16,017 nt of DNA from CAYMSA01 sp964392965 (GTDB taxonomy: Bacteria > Actinomycetota > Coriobacteriia > Anaerosomatales > Anaerosomataceae): the NCBI GenBank assembly GCA_964392965.1, contig CAYMSA010000037.1, forward strand, positions 1-16,017, written 5' to 3'. The notes below the pieces were generated by a model. That model was not told where the DNA came from and did not search any database. It saw only the letters and a program-made list of their open reading frames with translations. The first letter of the stretch is position 1; every line of letters starts with the position of its first letter. The position numbers were made by a program, and so were the translations under genes. This document shows positions 1 to 6,692 of this stretch, one piece after another.

Positions 1-126
1 TGGCTCAAGCGCCACTCGCTCGTTATCAACCGGATCGCCGCCGCCGTGCTCATCCTGGTGGGGTTACTCATTCTGGTGGGACGGATGGACGATGTCGCAG
101 GATGGCTGACGGTGCTCTTCGCGTAG
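1..126 (+). CDS. C-terminal fragment of a membrane protein, CcdA-like (cytochrome c biogenesis / thiol-disulfide transporter)
   Basis: Frame 1 is open from the first base to TAG at 124-126 and gives 41 residues. The fragment starts WLKRHS and then has one clear membrane helix (about residues 12-27, rich in A, V, L, I and G), followed by GRMDD and a short hydrophobic end. A basic stretch, a final helix containing a 'LILVGLLILVGR'-like run, and a short tail resemble the C-terminus of CcdA/DsbD-type proteins, which carry electrons across the membrane to periplasmic or extracytoplasmic thiols. That family guess rests on a very short piece, and any polytopic membrane protein could end this way. 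The 5' part lies outside the window. No convincing terminator follows it. Confidence 0.5.
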   Translation, partial: WLKRHSLVINRIAAAVLILVGLLILVGRMDDVAGWLTVLFA

Positions 127-209
127 CCAGCGACGGTGAGGCGCGAGGTGGCCTCTGGCTTGCGGACGAAAGCCACGGACCCCGCACTCGGATGCATCTG
201 CCGATGTGC

Positions 210-239
210 TTGCACGGGTGCATCGTACTCGGTTACACT
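210..239 (+). promoter_or_regulatory. Candidate sigma-70-type promoter for rplS
   Basis: TTGCAC (210-215) and TACACT (234-239) are separated by 18 bases and match the housekeeping -35 and -10 consensus well for a GC-rich genome. Transcription would start near 246, leaving a leader of about 57 bases before rplS. A short palindrome, TGCAC-GG-GTGCA (211-222), lies over the -35 box and could bind a regulator, or may be chance. The rest of 127-302 shows nothing else that I can name. Confidence 0.5.
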
Positions 240-302
240 ATCTGCTCGTGTCTTACCGGCACATTGCGATGAACACAATCACCGACGGAACAGGAACGTC
301 TC

Positions 303-647
303 ATGGACAAGATCCGCGCAATCGAGCAGCAGCAGCTGCGTGAAGACCTCCCGGAGTTCGGTGTCGGGGATACCGTGAAGGTCATGTACAAGGTCGTGGA
401 AGGCACCCGTGAGCGCGTGCAGCCCTTCCAGGGTATCGTCATCCGCCGCCACGGCGCCGGCAACCGTGAGACGTTCACGGTTCGCAAGATCTCATTCGCC
501 GTCGGCGTGGAGCGCACGTTCCCCGTGCACTCACCGAAGATCATGTCGCTCGAAGTCATCTCGCGTGGCAAGGTTCGCCGCTCGAAGCTGTACTACCTCC
601 GCGACAAGGTCGGCAAGGCCGCCCGCGTGAAGGAGCTGCGCAAGTAG
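303..647 (+). CDS. rplS: Large-subunit ribosomal protein L19
   Basis: This encodes 114 residues, the usual length for L19, which sits at the interface of the 50S and 30S subunits. Typical family features are visible: GVGDTVKVMYKVVEG near residues 20-34, RVQPFQGIVIRRHG near 39-52, then a region ending VGVERTFPVHSPKI (about 81-94) that corresponds to the L19 signature, and a basic C-terminus. The ATG at 303 is preceded by AGGA at 292-295, spacing 7. In many bacteria rplS is the last gene of rpsP-rimM-trmD-rplS. Here the gene upstream is an unrelated membrane protein, and rplS has its own candidate promoter and a terminator behind it, so it looks like a single-gene transcript. Confidence 0.97.
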   Translation: MDKIRAIEQQQLREDLPEFGVGDTVKVMYKVVEGTRERVQPFQGIVIRRHGAGNRETFTVRKISFAVGVERTFPVHSPKIMSLEVISRGKVRRSKLYYLRDKVGKAARVKELRK

Positions 648-672
648 CCCCGGCGGGTCACCTTTTTCGTGG

Positions 673-689
673 GTCGGTGTCGCACCGAC
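673..689 (+). other. Small hairpin downstream of rplS
   Basis: GTCGGTG (673-679) and CACCGAC (683-689) form a perfect 7-bp stem around a TCG loop. A TTTTT run lies just before it (663-667) rather than after it, so it does not look like a classical terminator on the + strand. It could protect the 3' end of the rplS message or help the larger hairpin that follows. Confidence 0.35.
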
Positions 690-709
690 AGACTCTGTTG
701 AACTGCTGT

Positions 710-736
710 GACGGCCCGGCCATTCGCCGGGCCGTC
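710..736 (+). terminator. Terminator hairpin after rplS
   Basis: GACGGCCCGGC (710-720) pairs perfectly with GCCGGGCCGTC (726-736) around the loop CATTC, giving an 11-bp stem that is almost all G-C. The following bases (TCGCATGATTTC) hold only a weak T-rich stretch, so termination would rely mainly on stem strength. Its place between rplS and rnhB fits the end of the rplS transcript. Confidence 0.65.
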
Positions 737-791
737 TCGCATGATTTCGGGCATCGCTTCACTGCATCTGGATGAATGACGGGAGTCTCGC

Positions 792-1559
792 GTGAGAGTA
801 GCCGACGTCCGAGCGGTTCTTGCCCGATGCGAGGGCGTTGCGCTGGCCGAGGCCATCGATTCCTTCGCCGATGACGTGCGTCCCGGTGTTGTGGCAGCGT
901 GCAGCGCGGCGCGTCGTCGACTGGCTCTGGCCGAGTGCGAGGACACGCGGCAGCGCCAGCTCGAGGCCCTCGAGCAGACGCTGCGTGAGCAAGGGTATCG
1001 TCTTATCGCGGGTGTGGACGAGGTCGGGCGCGGGGCGCTCGCTGGTCCCGTGAGTGCCGCGGCATGTATCCTGCCGGCCGGGTGCATCATCCGCGGGTTG
1101 GATGACTCGAAGCGCCTGGCTCCTGCCAGGCGCGAGGAGCTCGCCGCCGTCATCGTGAACCGGGCGCTCGACGTGAGCATCGCGCACGTCGGGGCAGGGG
1201 AGATCGACGCGCTCGGTATCGCGCGGGCCACCGCCGAGGCCATGCGACGTGCTCTGAGGGGCCTTGAGCCCGCCGCGGACCATGTCGTCATCGATGGTCT
1301 GCCGATGGACATCGGGTTCACCCATACCGCGGTGGTCAAGGGTGACCGGACCGTCAGGGCGATCGCAGCGGCCTCTGTCGTGGCGAAGGTCGCGCGGGAT
1401 GCGCTGATGGTAGAGCTTGGCTGCTCCTATCCCGGATACGGATTTGCGGCCAACAAGGGGTACGGCAGCCAGGATCACCTGACGGCTATCGAGCTTCTCG
1501 GGCCGTGTGCCATTCATCGTCTCTCCTTCGCCCCATGCTCGCAGCGCACGCTCTTCTGA
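792..1559 (+). CDS. rnhB: Ribonuclease HII
   Basis: RNase HII cuts RNA in RNA-DNA hybrids and starts removal of single ribonucleotides misincorporated into DNA. The 255-residue product has an N-terminal extension of about 70 residues, as in the longer Bacillus-type enzymes, before the catalytic core. The core starts with AGVDEVGRGALAGPV (73-87), which holds D76 and E77. The third acid is D168 in VVIDG, the fourth D203 in VARD. The run YPGYGFAANKGYGS (213-226) and the later HRLSF (242-246) are also family hallmarks, so all four metal-binding acids are present. The start is GTG at 792, with GGGAG at 781-785, spacing 6. It is the first gene after the rplS terminator. I could not see a clear promoter for it. 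Confidence 0.97.
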   Translation: MRVADVRAVLARCEGVALAEAIDSFADDVRPGVVAACSAARRRLALAECEDTRQRQLEALEQTLREQGYRLIAGVDEVGRGALAGPVSAAACILPAGCIIRGLDDSKRLAPARREELAAVIVNRALDVSIAHVGAGEIDALGIARATAEAMRRALRGLEPAADHVVIDGLPMDIGFTHTAVVKGDRTVRAIAAASVVAKVARDALMVELGCSYPGYGFAANKGYGSQDHLTAIELLGPCAIHRLSFAPCSQRTLF

Positions 1560-1641
1560 GTGCGGTACGCCCATGGTGACCGTTGAGTAGTGGCGCGTTA
1601 GTGACGCTCGGCGAGTATCTCCTTCGACAGGAGGAGGACTC

Positions 1642-2019
1642 ATGGATCACGAAAGTGTGGGGGCACGAGGGGAACAGGCTGCGGCACTGTACCTCGAGCG
1701 GCTCGGGATGCAGGTCATCGACAGGAACTGGCGAACGGCCCGCGGCGAGCTGGACATCGTCGCGCTCGACGGGGAGGAACTCGTGGTCGTCGAGGTGAAA
1801 GCCCGTACGAGCGGCGACACCGGCACGCCAGAAGAGGCCGTCTCGCCGCGCAAGCAGCAGCGGATCGCCCGGATGGCCGAGGCCTACATCGCCGCCAACG
1901 GTCTCGACGGATGCCCGGTACGGTTCGACGTCATCGCCATCAGGGTGCTCGGCGATCATCGTGCGTTGCTGCGGCATCACCGCGGGGCGTTCATGGCGGG
2001 GGACTCATGCAGGCCGTGA
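1642..2019 (+). CDS. yraN: YraN / UPF0102 family putative endonuclease
   Basis: The 125-residue product has the features of the UPF0102 family, which adopts a PD-(D/E)XK nuclease-like fold. Visible are GARGEQAA (7-14), the helix AALYLERLG, then GELDIVA (35-41) with D38, and VVEVKAR (49-55) with E51 and K53, together making the E/D-EVK metal site. The biochemical role of the family is not well settled; an endonuclease acting on branched or damaged DNA is inferred from the fold. The ATG at 1642 is preceded by an exceptionally strong Shine-Dalgarno run, AGGAGGAGGA (1629-1638). The 3' end overlaps comM by 13 bases, so the two are probably translated together. The position beside comM and dprA suggests a DNA-processing role. 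Confidence 0.95.
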   Translation: MDHESVGARGEQAAALYLERLGMQVIDRNWRTARGELDIVALDGEELVVVEVKARTSGDTGTPEEAVSPRKQQRIARMAEAYIAANGLDGCPVRFDVIAIRVLGDHRALLRHHRGAFMAGDSCRP

Positions 2020-3470
2020 TAGCGACGGCGACCATCGTCGGGGTGGATGCGGTACCGGTGGAGGTCCAAGCGGATGTCTCTCCGGGGCTCCCTGTCTTCG
2101 CGATCGTCGGCCTTGCCGACACGGCCGTGCAGGAGGCGCGCGATCGGGTGCGCTCGGCGCTGAGGTCGGCAGGGTTCGAGTTCCCGAACGCCCGGGTCAT
2201 CGTGAACCTGGCGCCAGCGCCGTTGCGCAAGCACGGTACGGGCTTCGACCTGCCGATCGCGCTCGCGGTGTTGTGCGCGACGGGCCAGTTGCGGACATCG
2301 CTCTTCGACTGCGTGGCCGTCGTCGGTGAGTTGGGGCTGGACGGAGGGGTGCGGAACGTCCCGGGTGTACTCGCCCACGGATTGGCTGCAGCCAGGCTGG
2401 GAATGGAGCTGCTCGGCCCGTCCACGTCGGCGTCGGCCGTGAGTGCCGTTCCCGGGCTGGTGTTTCGGGGGCTGGAGCGCATCGGGGTGCTCAAGGGCGG
2501 GCTTCCGGGCGAGGTGGGCAAGGACACCGGAAGACCGGGTGCGCGCGCGAGGCCCACCATCGATCTGCAGGACATCGCGGGACATGAGAGCGCGAAGCGC
2601 TGTCTCGAGATCGCGGCTACCGGCGGGCATCACGTGCTGTTGGTGGGGCCACCGGGTTCGGGCAAGACCATGCTGGCGCGAGCGCTGTGCGGTGTGCTGC
2701 CACCACTCGGCGAAACGGAGATGATGGAGACAGCACTCGTGCATTCGGTAGCAGGGTTGGATCCACGTCCGTACCTGGAGGGTGTTCGGCCCTTCAGAGC
2801 GCCGCATCACGCGTGCAGTGTCGCCGGTCTCGTAGGTGGCGGCACACCCCCGCGGCCAGGGGAGCTGAGTCTGGCGCACAACGGTGTCCTCTTCCTTGAC
2901 GAGCTACCCGAGTTCCGCCCGGGCGCTTTGCAGGCCTTGCGGCAGCCGGTTGAGGAGGGGGCGGTGACGCTTGTGCGAGCATATGGCTCACTGCGGTATC
3001 CTGCGCACTTCTCGCTGATCGCCGCCATGAATCCGTGCCCGTGTGGGCACAGCGGAGATCCCGCGAAAGCGTGCACCTGCCCTGCGGGAACCATCGCACG
3101 TTACCTCAACCGGGTAGGCGGTCCACTGTATGACCGGATGGACATCACCGTGCGAGTCGACAGAATCGATCCCGGCCTCCTCGTGCGTGTGACGGGTGAG
3201 GGGGAGTCATCGGAGACCGTCCGGGTGCGTGTCGCCAAGGGACGTGAGTTCGCCGCCGCCCGGGGCCGGGGTGGTGATCTGTGCGCGAGTCTTGAGGAAA
3301 AGGCGACGCGACTTCTGGAGGCCGTCGCGCGCTCCGCGCATCTGTCGGGCCGGGCGGTCACCCGCCTGGTGCGCGTAGCCCGGACGATCGCCGACCTCGA
3401 GCAGAGTGCGAAGGTCCGGGAGGAACACATCGGAGAGGCGCTGGGCTATCGAGCATGGGAGGCTTCATGA
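2007..3470 (+). CDS. comM: ComM/YifB-family AAA+ ATPase (Mg-chelatase-like)
   Basis: ComM is a hexameric AAA+ motor that promotes branch migration during recombination and natural transformation. It is not a true Mg chelatase. The 487-residue product begins MQAVIATATIVGVDAVPVEV and has an N-terminal S5-like ChlI domain (about 1-165, with GFDLPIALAVL at 79-89). The AAA+ core carries Walker A GPPGSGKT (214-221), Walker B VLFLDE (294-299), the sensor region AAMNPCPCG (339-347) with cysteines 344, 346, 356 and 358, and YDRMD (375-379) with the probable arginine finger R377. The C-terminal helical domain contains SGRAVTRLVRVARTIADLE (447-465). I chose ATG 2007 because homology starts there; the reading frame is open further upstream but only over yraN. 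The stop overlaps the dprA start. Confidence 0.96.
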   Translation: MQAVIATATIVGVDAVPVEVQADVSPGLPVFAIVGLADTAVQEARDRVRSALRSAGFEFPNARVIVNLAPAPLRKHGTGFDLPIALAVLCATGQLRTSLFDCVAVVGELGLDGGVRNVPGVLAHGLAAARLGMELLGPSTSASAVSAVPGLVFRGLERIGVLKGGLPGEVGKDTGRPGARARPTIDLQDIAGHESAKRCLEIAATGGHHVLLVGPPGSGKTMLARALCGVLPPLGETEMMETALVHSVAGLDPRPYLEGVRPFRAPHHACSVAGLVGGGTPPRPGELSLAHNGVLFLDELPEFRPGALQALRQPVEEGAVTLVRAYGSLRYPAHFSLIAAMNPCPCGHSGDPAKACTCPAGTIARYLNRVGGPLYDRMDITVRVDRIDPGLLVRVTGEGESSETVRVRVAKGREFAAARGRGGDLCASLEEKATRLLEAVARSAHLSGRAVTRLVRVARTIADLEQSAKVREEHIGEALGYRAWEAS

Positions 3471-4309
3471 GTGGTGGCAGATTCGAGATCCGCCTCGGTG
3501 ACAGTGAGTATCCGCCTCTGCTCGCAGAGATCCCTGACCCTCCGGAGGTGCTGTACTGCATGGGAGATCCGGCGGCTCTGGAGCCGGGGCTCGCCGTTGT
3601 CGGCGCGCGGAAGGCGACACCGTACGGCCTCCGTTGCGCTCGTGAGTTCGCCACGTGGGCTGCGCAACGCGGTGTCACCATCATCTCCGGTGCGGCCATC
3701 GGGTGCGATTCCGAGGCCCAGCGAGCGGCACTGGAGTGCGGGGGATCCTCCATAGCCGTCCTCGGCTGCGGTGCAGACATCGACTACCCGATGCGCTCCA
3801 AGGCCATTCTCGATGAGATGCGGTCGCGTTTCGCGGTCGTCTCCGAACTGCCGTTCGGACATCCGCCTGTCCGATGGGCGTTCGTGCGCAGGAACCGGAT
3901 GATCGCCGGCCTCGCGCGGGCGGTGCTCGTGGTGGAAGCTGGCCTTCCGAGCGGGACCTTCTCCACCGCCGACGCGGCGCTCGACGGTGGCCGGGACGTT
4001 CTCGCAGTGCCGGGCTCGATCTTCTCGGCGGAGTCACGGGGGTCGAACCGGCTCATACGTCAGGGCGCACAGATCATCACGGACGTCGCCGAGCTTGCCC
4101 AGGCCCTCGGGATGGAAGGAGTGACAGCGCAGGCGCTCTCGTCTGTGGCCGATGAACCGCTACGGATGCTGACTGCTGAGCCGATGCGTCCCGACGACTT
4201 CGCGCGCTGCCTGGGGCTCGACATCGTCTCTGCAGCGCGCACGCTCGGAGCTCTCGAGGCACGCGGGCTGGTCAAGCGGTATCCTGACGGGCGATACGGA
4301 ATCGCGTGA
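3467..4309 (+). CDS. dprA: DNA-processing protein DprA (Smf family), short form
   Basis: DprA binds incoming single-stranded DNA and loads RecA during transformation. The 280-residue product lacks a clear N-terminal SAM/HhH domain and starts directly with the lead-in to the Rossmann-like core. Core motifs are VVGARKATPYG (44-54), SGAAIGCD (74-81), LGCGADIDYP (99-108), RRNRMIAGL (141-149), SGTFSTADAALD (162-173), AVPGSI (180-185) and NRLIRQGA (194-201). A C-terminal winged-helix domain (about 230-280) ends in RYPDGRYGIA. The second motif departs from the common SGLA(R/K)GID. Start: ATG 3467 overlaps the comM stop as ATGA, with GGAGG at 3458-3462. An in-frame ATG at 3455 has no better site. A weak 5-bp hairpin (4314-4327) follows the gene. 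Confidence 0.95.
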   Translation: MSGGRFEIRLGDSEYPPLLAEIPDPPEVLYCMGDPAALEPGLAVVGARKATPYGLRCAREFATWAAQRGVTIISGAAIGCDSEAQRAALECGGSSIAVLGCGADIDYPMRSKAILDEMRSRFAVVSELPFGHPPVRWAFVRRNRMIAGLARAVLVVEAGLPSGTFSTADAALDGGRDVLAVPGSIFSAESRGSNRLIRQGAQIITDVAELAQALGMEGVTAQALSSVADEPLRMLTAEPMRPDDFARCLGLDIVSAARTLGALEARGLVKRYPDGRYGIA

Positions 4310-4360
4310 ATCGCTCGCTTTGGCGAGTTGCGCGCTCTGGCCGGACGACCCTCGGCGGAT

Positions 4361-4382
4361 GGAGTCTTCTTGGATGCGGTGA
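4361..4382 (+). promoter_or_regulatory. Crowded translation start of trmFO
   Basis: GGAG (4361-4364) precedes three possible starts. These are TTG 4370 (in frame, spacing 5), ATG 4374 (out of frame; it reads only ATG-CGG-TGA) and GTG 4379 (in frame; it overlaps that TGA as GTGA). The strongest codon in the cluster therefore leads to a two-residue dead end whose stop sits on an in-frame GTG. Either TTG is the real start or the mini-ORF couples to GTG 4379. Confidence 0.35.
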
Positions 4383-5767
4383 CGGTGATAGGAGCAGGGC
4401 TTGCTGGAAGTGAGGCAGCCTGGCAGCTCGCCGTACGTGGCCTGCCGGTCAGGCTTGTCGAGATGCGCCCTGCCGCATCATCACCCGCGCATCACACCGA
4501 TGGGTTCGCCGAGCTCGTCTGTTCGAACTCCTTCAAGAGCGACGACCCGGACACCGCGGCGGGCCTGCTGAAGGAGGAGCTGCGACGCATGGGATCGCTC
4601 GTGCTTGAGGTCGCGCGGGCGACACGCGTGCCAGCCGGCGCGGCGCTGGCGGTCGACCGCCAGGCGTTCTCGCAATCGGTCACGGATCGGCTCAGCGCGC
4701 ACCCGCTGGTACGTGTCGAGCGCCGCGAGGCGACGAACATTCCACCCGGCGATGTGATCGTTGCGGTCGGCCCGCTCGTTTCGGGTGAGCTCTCGGACGC
4801 CCTTGCACATGTTGTCGGCACCGGGCGTCTTGCCTTCTTCGACGCAGCGGCCCCGATCCTCGACGCTCAGACGATCGACGAATCGCGGGTCTTTCGTGCA
4901 TCAAGATGGGGCAAGGGCGACGGCGCGGACTACCTGAACTGTCCCATGGATCGGGCAACGTACGAGCGGTTTGTGACCGAGCTCGTCGGCGCTGAGCGGG
5001 TGGAGTTGCGTGAGTTCGAACGTCGCGAGCTCTTTCAGGCATGTCAGCCGATCGAGGAGGTGGCGAGGACCGGGTCAGACGCGCTCCGGTATGGCGCCTT
5101 GAAGCCGGTAGGCCTGACCGACCCGCGCACCGGCGAGCGCCCCTGGGCTGTGGTGCAGCTGCGCCCTGAGAACCGTGAGGGGAGCGCGTACAACCTCGTC
5201 GGCTTCCAGACGAATCTCACGTTCGGTGAACAGCGCAGGGTGTTCAGACTCATTCCCGGCCTCGAGGCGGCCGAGTTCTTCCGCTACGGCGTCATGCACC
5301 GCAACTCGTTCATCGACGCGCCCCGACTCCTGACGCCCGGGATGGCCCTGAGATCGGAGCGACGCATCCGGTTCGCCGGTCAGATCACCGGTACCGAGGG
5401 GTACCTGGAGGCGGCGGCGACGGGGCTGCTCGCCGCACTCGACGTCTGGTGCGCGAGAAGCGACAGCGATCCCCTGAAGCTTCCGCGGACGACGACTCTC
5501 GGTGCCCTGGTCGGCTACGCCACCGACCCACTGACGGAGAACTACCAGCCGATGCATGTGAACTTCGGTTTGGTGCCTCCGCTCGAGCCACCGGTCAGAC
5601 GGAAGCGCGAGCGATACGCAGCGTACGCAGCCCGCGCACGAGAAGACCTGGGACGGCTTCTTGAGGCGCGGCCTGACCTCTTCCCTTCGAGTAACGGTAC
5701 GGCGGCGTCAGGCACGTCGGAGGTCGGCAAGGACGTCGCGGGCGCGGGGAGCGGCGATGACCACTGA
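4370..5767 (+). CDS. trmFO: tRNA (uracil-54-C5)-methyltransferase, folate- and FAD-dependent
   Basis: TrmFO makes m5U54 in the T-loop of tRNA, using methylenetetrahydrofolate as carbon donor and reduced FAD. The 465-residue product opens with the FAD-binding VIGAGLAGSEAA (6-17) and VEMRP (30-34). It has LVCSNSFKSD (49-58), in which C51 matches the conserved first cysteine, and FQACQPIEE (222-230), in which C225 matches the catalytic cysteine near 226 in the Bacillus enzyme. It also has AGQITGTEGYLEAAATG (336-352). Start: TTG 4370 is used here because homology begins at once and GGAG lies at 4361-4364, spacing 5. GTG 4379 is the alternative. A longer open frame reaches back to TTG 4328 but adds nothing family-like. 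The last 40 residues or so are low-complexity. It overlaps xerC by 11 bases. Confidence 0.96.
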   Translation: MDAVTVIGAGLAGSEAAWQLAVRGLPVRLVEMRPAASSPAHHTDGFAELVCSNSFKSDDPDTAAGLLKEELRRMGSLVLEVARATRVPAGAALAVDRQAFSQSVTDRLSAHPLVRVERREATNIPPGDVIVAVGPLVSGELSDALAHVVGTGRLAFFDAAAPILDAQTIDESRVFRASRWGKGDGADYLNCPMDRATYERFVTELVGAERVELREFERRELFQACQPIEEVARTGSDALRYGALKPVGLTDPRTGERPWAVVQLRPENREGSAYNLVGFQTNLTFGEQRRVFRLIPGLEAAEFFRYGVMHRNSFIDAPRLLTPGMALRSERRIRFAGQITGTEGYLEAAATGLLAALDVWCARSDSDPLKLPRTTTLGALVGYATDPLTENYQPMHVNFGLVPPLEPPVRRKRERYAAYAARAREDLGRLLEARPDLFPSSNGTAASGTSEVGKDVAGAGSGDDH

Positions 5768-6662
5768 GCGACGCACACCGGAGTCACTCGTCGACGAGTA
5801 CCTCACGCATCTTCGCGTCGAGCGGAATCTGTCACCACATACGCTTGCGGCCTATGCCTCGGACTTCGGCGGCTATCTCCGTTGGGCATCCTCCGCGGAC
5901 GTCCACCCGCTGGACGTCGACCATCGTCGGCTGCGCTCGTATCTGGCCTCGCTGGATGCCGCCGGATACTCGCGCAGGACGGTGGCCCGCCGACTGAGCG
6001 CGGTGCGTTCGTTCTACCGCTATCTGGTTCGACGTGGCATCCGTGCCGATGATCCCACCGTCGTACTCCAGACTCCTCGTCTGCCACGTCGCCTGCCGGA
6101 GGTCGCCCCTGCAGCGCTGCTCGCATCGCTACTGGCGGCACCGGATCGCTCGACACCGTCGGGCCTCCGTGATCGGGCGATCCTCGAGCTGCTCTACGCG
6201 AGTGGCGTTCGTGTTTCCGAGTTGACGGGACTTGACCTCGACGATGTCGACCTGCGTGGAGGACTCGTGCGGGTCATGGGGAAGGGTGCGCGCGAGCGTA
6301 TCGTGCCGCTGTATCCGGCGGCGCTCACGGCTCTGCACGAGTACCTCGAGAAGGGCCGTCCCAAACTTGCGAAGAACGGCCAGGAAGAGGCCGTCTTCGT
6401 CAACAGGAACGGGACGAGGCTCAGCGCAGGAGGCGTGCGACGCATGCTCGAGCGGCATCTGCAGGAGATCGCCTCGGCGGTCCATCTCACTCCTCACTCG
6501 CTCAGACACACGTTCGCCACGCATCTTCTCGAGGGAGGGGCGGACCTGCGCACGGTTCAGGAGCTACTGGGTCACATTGCGCTGTCAACCACCCAGATTT
6601 ATACTCACGTCAGCACAGGCCACCTGCGTGAGGTACACAGAGGTGCTCATCCACGCGCTTGA
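5757..6662 (+). CDS. xerC: Tyrosine recombinase XerC
   Basis: Xer recombinases resolve chromosome dimers at dif. The 301-residue product has the usual length. It has an N-terminal SAM-like core-binding domain (about 8-95, with LRVERNLSPHTLAAYASD at 19-36) and a C-terminal catalytic domain. All catalytic residues are present: R152 in ASGVRVSEL, K176 in GKG, H247 and R250 in TPHSLRHTF, H273 in LLGH, and the nucleophile Y282 in QIYTH. The start is ATG 5757, with GGGGAG at 5746-5751, overlapping the end of trmFO by 11 bases. XerC rather than XerD is chosen from the trmFO-xerC neighbourhood, which is known in Firmicutes, and sequence alone does not settle this. There are no integrase-like flanking features, so it is not a prophage gene. 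Confidence 0.93.
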   Translation: MTTERRTPESLVDEYLTHLRVERNLSPHTLAAYASDFGGYLRWASSADVHPLDVDHRRLRSYLASLDAAGYSRRTVARRLSAVRSFYRYLVRRGIRADDPTVVLQTPRLPRRLPEVAPAALLASLLAAPDRSTPSGLRDRAILELLYASGVRVSELTGLDLDDVDLRGGLVRVMGKGARERIVPLYPAALTALHEYLEKGRPKLAKNGQEEAVFVNRNGTRLSAGGVRRMLERHLQEIASAVHLTPHSLRHTFATHLLEGGADLRTVQELLGHIALSTTQIYTHVSTGHLREVHRGAHPRA

Positions 6663-6692
6663 TGAGTCCCACGCCGTACGGATTCGGAGCAC

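Noticed and set aside
1560..1641. Possible small gene between rnhB and yraN
   Set aside because: The 82-base gap has no start with a ribosome site and a meaningful frame, apart from the strong site that belongs to yraN.
1911..2006. Upstream extension of comM to an earlier in-frame start
   Set aside because: The extra 32 residues only translate yraN in another frame and do not resemble the ComM N-terminus, which clearly begins at MQAVIATAT.
5757..6662. The tyrosine recombinase as the integrase of a mobile element
   Set aside because: It has the length and motifs of a Xer protein, lies in a housekeeping order with trmFO, and no direct repeats, tRNA target or phage genes are nearby.
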